Positions 23,559 through 33,028 of a DNA stretch of 57,307 nt are shown here, piece after piece (position 1 is the first letter of the stretch; each line of letters opens with the position of its first letter). A model generated the notes under the pieces. That model saw only the letters and a program-made list of their open reading frames with translations. It was not told where the DNA came from and ran no database searches. Source of the stretch: Candidatus Omnitrophota bacterium. Its GTDB lineage: Bacteria > Omnitrophota > Gorgyraeia > Zapsychrales > Zapsychraceae. Made by a program: the position numbers and the translations under genes. The stretch is taken from NCBI GenBank assembly GCA_016931055.1, contig JAFGFL010000016.1, forward strand, positions 1 through 57,307. Direction: 5' to 3'.

Positions 23559-25570
23559 AAGCTTTTAAGGAGAAAAAAGGACTGGGTCTGGCGGCAAAAT
23601 TCATTCTTTCTATAACGCTGTTATTGATTACGGAGATTGCCGTTTTAAGTATTTATATTTTGGATCATGAGAGACAGATTTTATATGACACTCTTCAAGA
23701 GAAGGGTTTGGCGTTAGCCAACAACTTGGCTTACAACTCTCAGTATGGCATGTTGACGGCGAATGAGAGGATCCTTTCCAATCTTGTCGAAGGGGTCATA
23801 AAACAGCCCGATGTCGCGTATTGTATCATTGAAGATTTGAACGGGAACATGTTGGTCTCGAAGCAGAATAAACCTGAGTTCAGGGTGCCGCGGGAGATCG
23901 TCCGCGCGGCGCAGGAATCACAGGAATCGATCAGTCAATATTTCGAGCTGCCTTCCGGCCGGGACTATTATGAGATCAGCGCTCCTGTGACGGCCGAAGT
24001 AAGAGCGGCAACCGGCGACGAAGAGGTCCTCTTCCAGGACCGTCAGGCGAGCGTCAAAGAGAAGCAAGGGGTGGTCCGTATCGGGATCTCTTTGGAACGT
24101 GTTGACATCGCGTTCAAACAGGCTCAAGAAATAATTTTTTCCATTGGGATTGCGGTCACATTGCTGGCGATCATTGTGGGCATTTTCTTAACACACATGG
24201 TGTTAGCTCCGGTTAAACAGCTGGTGAATGCCACCCAGATTGTCGCCGGAGGAAACTTGGGACATAAAGTCTCGGTGAAAGCCTCAGACGAAATCGGACT
24301 TCTTGCCCGATCTTTTAACCAGATGATCGAAACCTTGCGGAAGACGATGACTTCCATCGATCGTTTGAATAACGAAATTGCGGAACGCAGGAAAGTGGAG
24401 GAAGAACTGCGTCAAGACCGGGAGTATGTCGCATCGATCCTCGAAACAGCGAACCAGGCTTTTGTCGGAAGCGATTCCGAAGGCCTTATTACAAATTGGA
24501 ATAGATGTGCAGAAAAAACCTTCGGCTGGTTGTCTAAAGAAGTTGTCGGCCGGCGGTTATCGGATGTCATCTTCCCAAGGTCGGTCAGGGCGGATTATGA
24601 AAGAGATATCAAACATTTTCTGGCGACGGGGGAGGGGGCTTTTTTGAATAAGACGCAGGAATCAATGGGCCTTCATCGCGGATGTCGTCCATTCCCGATT
24701 GAAATGACTATCTGGCACCATAAAATAGGGCAACAGCGGCATTTTTTTGCCTTTATAAGTGACATCACCGAGCGTAGGAGGTCTGAGAAACTGATTTTTC
24801 AGAAAGTTGAAGAATTGAATCGTTCCAATCGGGAATTAGAAGAATTTGCATACATTGCCTCCCACGATCTGCAGGAACCGCTGCGGAAAGTCAAAACGTT
24901 CGGGGATCGGCTCATACAAAAATACAAAGACGTTCTGGAAGAACAAGGCCGGGACTATCTCATGCGGATGGAAAGCGCCATCAACCGCATGCAGACCCTT
25001 ATTAACGATTTATTGACATATTCCCGCGTGACCAGCAGGGCCCAGCCGTTTACGCTCATTGACCTCAACGGCATCCTTCATGAAGTTCTTTCGGATCTTG
25101 AAATAAAAACGGAAGAGACCAATGCCCAAATCCACGTGGATGATTTACCGGCGATAGAGGCAGATCCTGTACAAATGCGCCAGTTGTTCCAGAATCTTAT
25201 TGGCAATGCCCTGAAGTTCTGCAAACCGGAGGTTCCCCCTTGCGTGGAAATCCGAAGGGTTGTGGACGTTCCCAGAGAAGAAGACACGGATGACGCACCA
25301 GGGATCGATAAAGAGACCTGCATCATTCGCGTGATCGATAACGGTATCGGATTTGAGGAAAAGTATAAAAAACAGATATTCCGTGTCTTTCAGCGCCTCC
25401 ATGGACGCAAAGAATATACAGGAACGGGGATCGGATTGGCGGTTTGCCGGAAGATCGTTATCCGCCATGGAGGGCTTATCGAAGCGGAGAGCGTGCCGGA
25501 GAAGGGTTCCACATTTACAATCATTTTGCCCTTGCGGCAATCCAAGAAAGAAGAACAAAAGGAGGCGTGA
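23555..25570 (+). CDS. Membrane sensor kinase (HAMP-PAS-HisKA, phytochrome-like core)
   Basis: A 671-residue protein with membrane helices near 14-36 and 191-212 enclosing a periplasmic sensor, a HAMP domain (about 213-265), a PAS domain (about 285-405, DITERR at its end) and a kinase core with His437 in ASHDLQEPLRKV. This H-box variant is that of Cph1-like kinases, whose usual partner is an Rcp1-like receiver; exactly such a receiver follows. ATPase motifs: NLIGNALKF, DNGIGFEEK, GTGIGLAVC. Starts within the stop of the binding-protein gene and ends overlapping the next start, so the three are translationally coupled. Confidence 0.92.
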   Translation: MKAFKEKKGLGLAAKFILSITLLLITEIAVLSIYILDHERQILYDTLQEKGLALANNLAYNSQYGMLTANERILSNLVEGVIKQPDVAYCIIEDLNGNMLVSKQNKPEFRVPREIVRAAQESQESISQYFELPSGRDYYEISAPVTAEVRAATGDEEVLFQDRQASVKEKQGVVRIGISLERVDIAFKQAQEIIFSIGIAVTLLAIIVGIFLTHMVLAPVKQLVNATQIVAGGNLGHKVSVKASDEIGLLARSFNQMIETLRKTMTSIDRLNNEIAERRKVEEELRQDREYVASILETANQAFVGSDSEGLITNWNRCAEKTFGWLSKEVVGRRLSDVIFPRSVRADYERDIKHFLATGEGAFLNKTQESMGLHRGCRPFPIEMTIWHHKIGQQRHFFAFISDITERRRSEKLIFQKVEELNRSNRELEEFAYIASHDLQEPLRKVKTFGDRLIQKYKDVLEEQGRDYLMRMESAINRMQTLINDLLTYSRVTSRAQPFTLIDLNGILHEVLSDLEIKTEETNAQIHVDDLPAIEADPVQMRQLFQNLIGNALKFCKPEVPPCVEIRRVVDVPREEDTDDAPGIDKETCIIRVIDNGIGFEEKYKKQIFRVFQRLHGRKEYTGTGIGLAVCRKIVIRHGGLIEAESVPEKGSTFTIILPLRQSKKEEQKEA

Positions 25571-26052
25571 TGCATTCAGCTCCCGGGAAAGAATCGGTCC
25601 TTATATTAATGGCGGATGATGACGAAGATGACCGTCTGATGGCCAAAGAGGCCTTGGATGAGGCGCGCTTAATCAATGAGATGGATTTTGTAGAGGATGG
25701 GGAAGACCTGATGGACTATTTAAACAGGCGGGGGAAGTTCGGAGCGCTGAAGGATAAGCCGCTGCCGGGATTGATTCTGCTGGATCTGAACATGCCGCGC
25801 AAAGACGGGCGGGAGGCCCTTAAAGAAATCAAGGCCGACCGTCGGTTACAGATTATTCCCATTGTTGTTTTGACAACCTCGAAGGCTGAAGAAGATGTCC
25901 TGCGGACCTATGACCTGGGGGTGAGCTCATTTATCACCAAACCGGTGACCTTTGAAGGCTTGGTGGATATTATGAAGTACTTGGCAAAATATTGGTTTGA
26001 TATTGTCACACTGCCGCCTGAGGTAGAGGGACGCCGGAATGAACGAGAATGA
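25570..26052 (+). CDS. Rcp1-like single-domain response regulator
   Basis: A 160-residue receiver. The start at 25570 shares one base with the kinase stop and has GGAGG upstream; a longer upstream frame would overlap the kinase heavily and is rejected. Features: MADDDEDDR acidic cluster, the extended DLMDYLNRRG loop typical of Rcp1-type receivers, phospho-acceptor in LLDLNMPRKDG, and ITKPVT. Its last 14 bases overlap the next kinase gene. It should accept phosphate from the Cph1-like kinase core and pass it on. Confidence 0.93.
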   Translation: MHSAPGKESVLILMADDDEDDRLMAKEALDEARLINEMDFVEDGEDLMDYLNRRGKFGALKDKPLPGLILLDLNMPRKDGREALKEIKADRRLQIIPIVVLTTSKAEEDVLRTYDLGVSSFITKPVTFEGLVDIMKYLAKYWFDIVTLPPEVEGRRNERE

Positions 26053-28054
26053 TCCAATAAAGATTCTTATCGTTGATGACGATGAGGACGACCACGTGGT
26101 GATCCGGGAATTACTTTCCGAAATTAAGAGGCAGGCGTATCATTTGGATTGGGTTGCCGATTACGACAATGCGCTTAAGGCCATGGGACGGAATTACCAC
26201 GATGTGTATTTCTTTGATTATCGCCTTGGCGCGCGAACGGGCCTGGATCTTCTTCGCACGGCGGTTCACAACGGGTGCAAAGCGCCGATCATATTGCTGA
26301 CGGGGCAGGGTGATCACGATATCGATCTGCAGGCGATGAAAATGGGGGCGGCGGATTATCTGGTTAAGGGAGAGATGAACGCGTTATTTCTGGAGAGGTC
26401 TATCCGCTATGCGCTGGAACATAAGAAAATGGAAAATAGATTGCGGGTGATGCTTGAAGATTTACAGAGATCACATGAGGAATATAAAAAAGCCGAAAAT
26501 GCCGTGAAAGTCAAAGGCAACTTTTTAGCGAACATGAGCCATGAAATACGCACGCCGATGAATTCGATCTTGGGTTTTTCAGAACTGCTTGGAAGAACCC
26601 GTTTGGATACGCAGCAGCAGGGTTATCTGAACATCGTTTTATCGAGCGGAAAATTGCTGGTAGGCATTATTGACGATATCTTGAACATATCGAAGTTGGA
26701 ATTCGGAAAGATCGTGCTGGAATCATCGGAATTTAACTTAGAGGATCTCATCCTGGATGTTTTTAAGATGATTGTGATACGGATGAAGGACAATCCTTTT
26801 GACACGTACTTTATGATTGCGGAGGATGTCCCCAAGAGAATTATTGGCGACCCGATGAGGTTAAAACAGATTTTAGTGAATCTATTGGGCAATGCCGTCA
26901 AGTTCACAACGAAAGGCGAAATCGGCGTTATTGTGCAATTAGAAGACGGCGCCGGGCATAATACGGATCATGTTCGTTTACGTTTTATCGTAAAAGATAC
27001 GGGGATAGGGATCCCGAAAGACAAGCAGGACATTGTTTTTAAATCTTTCAGCCAGGCCGATGAGACAACGACAAGGAGATTCGGGGGGACAGGTTTGGGG
27101 CTGGCGATTTCAAAAGCAATTGTGGAAGTAATGGGGGGAAAAATTTGGGTCGAATCGGAAGAAGGAAAAGGGAGCCGATTTATTTTTTCTGTTGCGTTTA
27201 AGGAAACAACAAAACCCGGCCAAGCGCAACAGGAACCGGACACCGCAAGGCTGCTTAAGGGTAAAAAGGTCTTTATTATAGATGATAATCAGACGGCAAG
27301 GGAGATTATCAACAAATACTGCGAAGGGATGGGATTGAATGTCGTTGGGATCGCCGATTCTCCAGCGTCCGCGCTGGTTCAAATCGAAAGTCTTATAACA
27401 AAAAAGGATCTTATTCCCGACCTGGTTTTATGCGACCTTATTATGAAGGAAATGGATGGCTTTGAATTGGTTAACAACATCAGAAGAAACCCGGAATTTA
27501 AAGGCGTCAAATATGTTGCCGTTACGGCGGACATGGTAGCTGAAATTTCTGAAAGGGCCGCCAAAGGGACGTTTGACGCTTATATCACGAAACCTGTTTC
27601 TTTGACGGGCTTGATGCGGGTTATTAACAAAGTGATGAATATACGGGAAGAAAGAGAGGAAATAAAGGACGAGTTGGCAGGCTGTGAGGGGGTCAAAATT
27701 TTGGTTGTCGAAGATTCTTCGCCGAATCAGGCGCTTATGCGGGCTTATTTCAATGAATTAAAATGCGAAGGCGATTTTGCGAATAACGGCCAGGAGGCGA
27801 TTGATAAACTGAGAACGAATCGATATCATCTGTGCTTGATGGATCTTCATATGCCGGTCATGGGCGGCGTGGAAGCGACAAAAATTATCCGCCGGGAAAT
27901 CAGCGCGCACATGCCGATCATCGCTTTGACGGCGGCGGTTTTGGAGGAGGATCAAAAAGAAGCGAAGACGGCAGGCATGGACGATTTTTTGGCCAAACCG
28001 ATCGATCTTGCGCTGCTGGCCGAAAAAATTATGAGATATTGTAAACATCGATGA
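26039..28054 (+). CDS. Hybrid histidine kinase REC-HisKA-HATPase-REC-REC
   Basis: A 671-residue soluble hybrid. The N-terminal receiver has Asp60 (FFDYRLG); HisKA has His168 in MSHEIRTPMNS; the ATPase carries NLLGNAVKF, DTGIGIP and FGGTGLGLAI. Two C-terminal receivers follow with Asp466 (LCDLIMKEMDG) and Asp602 (LMDLHMPVMGG). No membrane helix and no HPt domain. With receivers on both sides of the kinase it looks like a hub of a phosphorelay fed by the preceding receiver. The start overlaps the previous gene. Confidence 0.93.
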   Translation: MNENDPIKILIVDDDEDDHVVIRELLSEIKRQAYHLDWVADYDNALKAMGRNYHDVYFFDYRLGARTGLDLLRTAVHNGCKAPIILLTGQGDHDIDLQAMKMGAADYLVKGEMNALFLERSIRYALEHKKMENRLRVMLEDLQRSHEEYKKAENAVKVKGNFLANMSHEIRTPMNSILGFSELLGRTRLDTQQQGYLNIVLSSGKLLVGIIDDILNISKLEFGKIVLESSEFNLEDLILDVFKMIVIRMKDNPFDTYFMIAEDVPKRIIGDPMRLKQILVNLLGNAVKFTTKGEIGVIVQLEDGAGHNTDHVRLRFIVKDTGIGIPKDKQDIVFKSFSQADETTTRRFGGTGLGLAISKAIVEVMGGKIWVESEEGKGSRFIFSVAFKETTKPGQAQQEPDTARLLKGKKVFIIDDNQTAREIINKYCEGMGLNVVGIADSPASALVQIESLITKKDLIPDLVLCDLIMKEMDGFELVNNIRRNPEFKGVKYVAVTADMVAEISERAAKGTFDAYITKPVSLTGLMRVINKVMNIREEREEIKDELAGCEGVKILVVEDSSPNQALMRAYFNELKCEGDFANNGQEAIDKLRTNRYHLCLMDLHMPVMGGVEATKIIRREISAHMPIIALTAAVLEEDQKEAKTAGMDDFLAKPIDLALLAEKIMRYCKHR

Positions 28055-28072
28055 TCTCAGGGGCGGTTTGTG

Positions 28073-28861
28073 ATGGATAAACTCGAGAATGGAAAAGAAC
28101 CGTGGGATGAACAACGGCGGCAATGCCAGGAGCTGAAATATATCGGGCTCATCACCAACGGCATTGTTCACAGTTTTAATAATGTTATCGGCATTATTCA
28201 CGGATACGCGGATTTAGCGTTAAGGCTCTCGTCTCCGAATGATCGTAACCATGAGTATTTAAAACAAATCATTGAGGGGGCGGAATCTGCCAGAGAGATA
28301 GCCGAGAGAATCAGGATCTTTACCAAACAAAAAGAACCGAATAATCAGGTATTGCAAATCGGCCCTGTTATTGAACGGTCTATAACAAGGTTCCGCGGAT
28401 CATTGCCGGCTTCGATTGAGGTTTTACAAGATATCAATGCCGCTGACGCGGCGGTCGTGGCCGACAGGGACCAAATAGACCTGATGGTCACAAGTCTTTT
28501 AAACAATGCGTATGAGGCTACCCGCGAGCAGGGAGGCTCCATTAAGATCGCCTTAAGGGAAGTCGATGTTGACGCTTCCATGGCAGGGGAACGCAAAAGT
28601 TTAAACACAGGACGATATGTGAAACTGACGGTCAGTGATACGGGTTGCGGCATGGCGCAGGATCTATCCATGAGAATTTTTGAGCCGTTTATTACCACGA
28701 AGAAAGCGGGGGAAGGCGCCGGATTGGGACTCACCGTGGTTTATGCGATCATCAAGGGGCTTAAAGGAGAGATCCTTGTCGACAGCCAACTGGGCAAAGG
28801 AACCATATTTGATATTTATCTGCCTTTGGCCAAGAAGGGCAATGAGAAAACGGAAGGATGA
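28073..28861 (+). CDS. Small soluble histidine kinase
   Basis: A 262-residue kinase with no sensor domain: the phospho-acceptor region begins almost at once (His33 in VHSFNNVIG, the NtrB-like H-box form AHDFNN) and the ATPase follows with NNAYEAT, DTGCGM and GAGLGLTVVY. An in-frame GTG three bases upstream is an alternative start. Lacking an input domain, it must be controlled by a partner, probably one of the receivers encoded on either side. The gene at 28865 follows by three bases. Confidence 0.9.
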   Translation: MDKLENGKEPWDEQRRQCQELKYIGLITNGIVHSFNNVIGIIHGYADLALRLSSPNDRNHEYLKQIIEGAESAREIAERIRIFTKQKEPNNQVLQIGPVIERSITRFRGSLPASIEVLQDINAADAAVVADRDQIDLMVTSLLNNAYEATREQGGSIKIALREVDVDASMAGERKSLNTGRYVKLTVSDTGCGMAQDLSMRIFEPFITTKKAGEGAGLGLTVVYAIIKGLKGEILVDSQLGKGTIFDIYLPLAKKGNEKTEG

Positions 28862-28864
28862 TTT

Positions 28865-29233
28865 ATGGCACGAATCCTTGTTATTGAAGACGACACCCGA
28901 TTCAGAGAAATGCTCTGCCGGTGTCTTGAACATCAGGGGTATAAGGTGGTCATGGCATCGGATGGAAAGGAAGGGGTCGATCTTTACCGTAGGGAACCGG
29001 CGGATTTAATTATTACGGACGTGAATATGCCTGAGAAAGCCGGGACCGAAGTCATCTTTGAGCTTCAAAAAGACTTCCCGGACGTGCGCATTATCGCCAT
29101 CTCAGGGGGATCGGATCATTCAGAAAGCTATCTAAAGGACATCACTGTGCTCAGCTCTGTCAAGCATGTTTTCACCAAACCCCTTAACTTGGACAAGATG
29201 TTTGAAGCCGTCAAAGAACTTTTGAACCAATAG
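28865..29233 (+). CDS. Receiver-only response regulator
   Basis: A 122-residue REC domain with VIEDDT, phospho-acceptor Asp in IITDVNMPEKAG and Lys in FTKPLN. The conserved Thr/Ser is in AISGGS. Only three bases separate it from the preceding kinase gene, its likely partner. The motif LIITDVNMP and the position of the loop resemble receivers that end phosphorelays. No output domain. Confidence 0.9.
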   Translation: MARILVIEDDTRFREMLCRCLEHQGYKVVMASDGKEGVDLYRREPADLIITDVNMPEKAGTEVIFELQKDFPDVRIIAISGGSDHSESYLKDITVLSSVKHVFTKPLNLDKMFEAVKELLNQ

Positions 29234-29254
29234 CCGGCGCGGCCGTTGTTGGGA

Positions 29255-30595
29255 ATGAGAAGGCTAAACAATTGGCTACAACAGTTATCTATACATAAAA
29301 AAATGGAAAAAGAGCTCCAACGATTGAAAGCGGCAAATGCACGGCTGCGCGAGAGGAATCGGCAATTACGCTCTAGAGAGCAAACCCTTCAGGCAAATAA
29401 TCGACGACTTAGGGCAAACGAACAGAAACTCAAAGCAACGAACCGGCGGCTCAGGGCAAGCGGACAACAATGGAAGGCGGCTAATCAACAGTTAAGGGCA
29501 AAGGAACGGCAGCTTCAAAAAGAGATAACCGGGCACAAGGAGGCGGGTGAGGCGTTACAGCAAGCGGCCGAAGAATGGAGAATCACATTTGACTCAATTC
29601 ACGATTTGGTTTCCATTCATGATAAAAATTACAAGTTTGTTAGAGTCAATCAGGCTTTTGCCGATCAATTCAATATGAAACAGAAAAATGTTATCGGCAA
29701 AACCTGTTATGAACTGGTCCATGGGACAGAGGGGCCTCCGCCCCAGTGTCCTCACCGGCGCACCTTAGAAACAAAAAAGCCTCAACACAGCGAATATTTT
29801 GAACCTCACCTTGATATGTTCGTGGAGGTATCAACCTCGCCGGTCATGAATGCGGCAGGTGAACTGGTGGCGACCGTTCATATCGTCAGAGATATCACGC
29901 CCCGTAAAAAACTCGAACAAAACCAGCGTCTTTCGGAACTCGGCAAGCTTGTCGCGGATATGGCCCATGAGGTCAACAATCCCCTGATGGTGATCTCTGG
30001 CAGCGCCCAGCTTTCCCTTCTTGACGGGGCATCCGGCGGGGATATCAGAAATAACCTTAAGATCATCCATGAAGAATCAAACAGGGCAAGAGACATCATC
30101 CAAAGGCTTCTTAAATTCTCGAGGCCGACGAAAGGAGACCGCAAAGGAATAAACATCAACCAAAGCCTGGATTCCATCATCAAGCTCATTGAACACCAAT
30201 TCAGTTTAAGTGATATAAGAATAAGAAAAACCTTAGCGGATGGTCTGCCTCTGATCGTCGTAGACGAAAAACAAATTCATGAAGTTATCGTGAATCTTCT
30301 GAACAATGCGCGCGAAGCTATGACCGCAGGAGGCACGATTGATATCCGTTCATCGAAAGAAGGTGACTTTCTCAGAATCGACGTTAAAGATTCGGGCGCG
30401 GGAATGGATGATGAAACCTTGTCCAAGATATTCGAGCCGTTTTATACTACGAAAGAAAAAGGGACGGGGCTGGGTCTTTCCGTATGCCACGGCATTGTCA
30501 GTGCCCATAACGGAGAATTGAAATTCGAAAGCCAAATGGGACAGGGCACGACCGCCACCATTCTGTTGCCAGTCGGGGATAAAGGTGAAGACTAA
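29255..30595 (+). CDS. Coiled-coil PAS histidine kinase
   Basis: About 446 residues from the ATG at 29255; two TTG codons just upstream are alternatives and no clear ribosome site decides. Residues about 20-95 are a highly charged coiled coil built of 14-residue repeats (KAxNRRLRA type; see findings). A PAS domain (about 105-215) contains the CPHRRTLE element, with Cys residues also at CYELVHG. The kinase has His238 in MAHEVNNPLMVISG, NLLNNAREAM, DSGAGM and GTGLGLSVCHG. Soluble. Its stop overlaps the start of the next receiver gene (ATG within TAATG), a tight pair. Confidence 0.9.
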   Translation: MRRLNNWLQQLSIHKKMEKELQRLKAANARLRERNRQLRSREQTLQANNRRLRANEQKLKATNRRLRASGQQWKAANQQLRAKERQLQKEITGHKEAGEALQQAAEEWRITFDSIHDLVSIHDKNYKFVRVNQAFADQFNMKQKNVIGKTCYELVHGTEGPPPQCPHRRTLETKKPQHSEYFEPHLDMFVEVSTSPVMNAAGELVATVHIVRDITPRKKLEQNQRLSELGKLVADMAHEVNNPLMVISGSAQLSLLDGASGGDIRNNLKIIHEESNRARDIIQRLLKFSRPTKGDRKGININQSLDSIIKLIEHQFSLSDIRIRKTLADGLPLIVVDEKQIHEVIVNLLNNAREAMTAGGTIDIRSSKEGDFLRIDVKDSGAGMDDETLSKIFEPFYTTKEKGTGLGLSVCHGIVSAHNGELKFESQMGQGTTATILLPVGDKGED

Positions 30596-30969
30596 TGCCC
30601 AGGATTCTGGTTGTGGATGACGAGCCGCGTATCGCCGATATCATAGAAAAGTATTTATCACTGAACGGATTCGAAGTTATTAAAACAATAGGCGGTGAAA
30701 AAGCGCTGGAATTTCTGGAGTCGGGCGCAAAAATAGATTTAATGTGTCTTGATATGAGGATGCCCAAAGTCGACGGCAGGGATATCATTCAAAAGACAAA
30801 AGAAATGGATAAAAAAGTTCCTATTATACTCCTCACCGGTTCTATTGACGCGCAGATATCTCTGGAGGCATTGAAAGATGCCGGGTTTACCGAAGCGGAC
30901 GTGCTTTATAAACCGGTTGACCTGCCTGTGCTGCTTGAAAAGATCAGGCGGAAATTAGCTGCTGTTTGA
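30595..30969 (+). CDS. Receiver-only response regulator
   Basis: A 124-residue REC domain: VVDDEP, phospho-acceptor Asp in CLDMRMPKVDG, Thr in LLTGS, Lys in YKPVD. It begins in the stop codon of the preceding kinase gene, so that kinase is the obvious partner. It closes a run of eight overlapping or closely spaced signalling genes that began with the binding protein at 22611. Confidence 0.92.
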   Translation: MPRILVVDDEPRIADIIEKYLSLNGFEVIKTIGGEKALEFLESGAKIDLMCLDMRMPKVDGRDIIQKTKEMDKKVPIILLTGSIDAQISLEALKDAGFTEADVLYKPVDLPVLLEKIRRKLAAV

Positions 30970-31052
30970 AGCCGGTGACATAACCAAATCATAAGATGGC
31001 CTGATAGATGGGCAAAAGAACACGCTGAAACACCGGTGGGAGTTTAAGAGGC

Positions 31053-31529
31053 ATGATGAAAGAAGAGCGTATAAAATTCCTCATTTCTCGCTACCAACAG
31101 GGGGTCTTCGCCTTGGTGCTGTATTTGATCGGCGGGGATCAAGACAAGACGTATGACATTTGTGCGTCAAGCTTTGCAGAGGCGATGCGCGCGTGTTCTT
31201 CGCCGGAACGAGAAGGGATATTTCTTGCCAAGGTTATCGGCATTGCTGTGGAAAAGGCGCGTGCCATAAAAACGATCCCGGTTTTCAAGGAACTTGAATT
31301 TTTAGATCTTCCCGCTTCGGAACAGGGACCGCTGCGCCTCCTGATAAAGGCATTTTGGAAATTGGCTTTCGACGACAAGGCTTTAGTGCTTTTGCGGGAA
31401 CAGTTGAATCTTTCCTATAGGCAAATCGCAGCGGTCATGCGAAAGACCGAAAGCGATACGAGGTCTGAAGTGAACCAGGCACGCACCCGCCTCAGGGAAA
31501 TCATCGAAGATACTCTGAAATATGAATGA
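31053..31529 (+). CDS. ECF-like sigma factor (weakly conserved region 2)
   Basis: A 158-residue protein. The C-terminal part (about 100-150) has a sigma-4 type helix-turn-helix: LREQLNLSYRQIAAVM followed by a recognition helix ending ARTRLREI. The N-terminal part (RYQQGVFALVLYLIGG, then a helical segment) resembles region 2 but lacks several usual aromatic and acidic positions. The next gene overlaps by eight bases and encodes a zinc-finger anti-sigma-like membrane protein, which strongly supports the assignment. Likely controls envelope genes under signal from the periplasm. Confidence 0.72.
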   Translation: MMKEERIKFLISRYQQGVFALVLYLIGGDQDKTYDICASSFAEAMRACSSPEREGIFLAKVIGIAVEKARAIKTIPVFKELEFLDLPASEQGPLRLLIKAFWKLAFDDKALVLLREQLNLSYRQIAAVMRKTESDTRSEVNQARTRLREIIEDTLKYE

Positions 31530-32988
31530 CGAGATCAAAATGACGTGCGACGACATTAAGGCCAGGCTAACGCCTTTTTTAGATGATTTGCTCATTGAGG
31601 CCGAGTACAAAGCATATTGCGACCATCTAAACGCCTGCGAACAATGCAGAGAGCATGTGCGGTCTATCGGTTCTTTATCAAATCAGCTTTGGAAATTGGG
31701 TAAAGTCAGGGTTCCAGAGGATTTCGGCTCTACCATATTGTATAAATTCAGCCATTTTGAACAAATGATTCAATCATCAAGGGTCATCCTGTCGGCAAAA
31801 CATGTGATGATCGGTTTGACTCTCATGTTACTGGGGATTACAGCATCTTCCGCAATTCATTATTTCAGAAACCGGCAGCCCCCTCCGAAGGAAGAGGATG
31901 TTCCTATCGTCAGGGCACAGATCGTTGGTCCCAGACACCCTCCGAGCGATGAAGAGGCGCGCATCCTTATGAGGCAGCTGGAGGTCATTGCCGCAGGAGT
32001 GGGGATGTTGAGTAAAGTCATGTCCGTTGAGGGAACTCCGCAAGAAACCGCCGCAAAGGAGAATATCACAGATGAGGGAATCCCGATGGAAAAAGAATCT
32101 CCGGTTCAGGAGAACGAGATCATAGATTTTCAAGTCATACCGCTTCACTGGCATTTTCAGTATCCGGAAGAGACCAACGAGGCAGCATTGGACGCAAAGC
32201 GCCAAAGGATTAAACAACAGAAGGAACTTGCGCAAACGAAGTTAGATGAAATTGAAAGTACTATCCGTTTATTGGAAGAAGAAAAAGAGAAAAATCAGAT
32301 TAAACTCGGGCAACCGTATTCTCAAGAATTAAAAGAAACAAAGTTGGCGAGAGAACGCCAAATCGAACTTGGATTGCAGCAATGGGCTGAAGGAATAAGA
32401 CAACAGAACGCTGTCATTGGGCAGTTAGAAGAAAGCAACCGCCAGCTGGAATTTAACCGACAGGAAAGACTTAAAGAGGGGAAACAGAAAGAAACGGCAC
32501 ACAGAACAAAGATATCAAATATCCTCAATATTTCAGGCATTATGCCGGATTACAAAAATGATCATCTCTTCGTTTTCAGTTCCAGCGGAGAAAAATTAAA
32601 AGACGTGCGTGATCAAATATTATTTGCTTCCCAGGGAACTTCTTCTTTCCATGATTATGCAAACGGGGAGGCTGTTCTCCCGGATAGAGAGTACCGGATT
32701 TCCATGTTTTTTGACGATAAAGGGAACTCCTCTTTCCACTGGCATATTAATGCGATCAGGCCTGAACAAAAGTCAAATTTATTGAGGTTGATTGAAGAAA
32801 AAAGCGCATCGATCGATTATAAATCAGAGGAACTGCTGATTTTTTCCGTTCCAAACACGGAACTACAGAAACTGCTTATTCGAATTCAAGCGGCCGGAGT
32901 TCATATTTTAAGATACGGATCTCAGGAAATAAAAAAAGACATTTCACAGAGTAGACTGATATCCATATCAGTCTATTTTGCCAAGTGA
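31522..32988 (+). CDS. Membrane anti-sigma-like protein with long periplasmic coil
   Basis: A 488-residue protein. The N-terminal 50 residues form a zf-HC2-type anti-sigma finger (His and Cys in YCDHLNACEQC). A membrane helix lies near 93-112. The remaining 370 residues should be outside the cytoplasm: a Pro/Glu-rich linker, a long charged coiled coil (about 225-335, EKEKNQIKLG and QLEESNRQLEF), and a small mixed C-terminal domain with two similar-looking halves (around SSGEKLKDVRDQILF and SVPNTELQKLLIRIQ), reminiscent of DUF4349-like modules. Overlap with the sigma-like gene implies coupled production. A long extracytoplasmic part of this kind is larger than usual for anti-sigma factors. Confidence 0.75.
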   Translation: MNDEIKMTCDDIKARLTPFLDDLLIEAEYKAYCDHLNACEQCREHVRSIGSLSNQLWKLGKVRVPEDFGSTILYKFSHFEQMIQSSRVILSAKHVMIGLTLMLLGITASSAIHYFRNRQPPPKEEDVPIVRAQIVGPRHPPSDEEARILMRQLEVIAAGVGMLSKVMSVEGTPQETAAKENITDEGIPMEKESPVQENEIIDFQVIPLHWHFQYPEETNEAALDAKRQRIKQQKELAQTKLDEIESTIRLLEEEKEKNQIKLGQPYSQELKETKLARERQIELGLQQWAEGIRQQNAVIGQLEESNRQLEFNRQERLKEGKQKETAHRTKISNILNISGIMPDYKNDHLFVFSSSGEKLKDVRDQILFASQGTSSFHDYANGEAVLPDREYRISMFFDDKGNSSFHWHINAIRPEQKSNLLRLIEEKSASIDYKSEELLIFSVPNTELQKLLIRIQAAGVHILRYGSQEIKKDISQSRLISISVYFAK

Positions 32989-33028
32989 GGCCGCCCACAT
33001 CCTGCTTTAGAGATGGTGTGCGAGTCCG

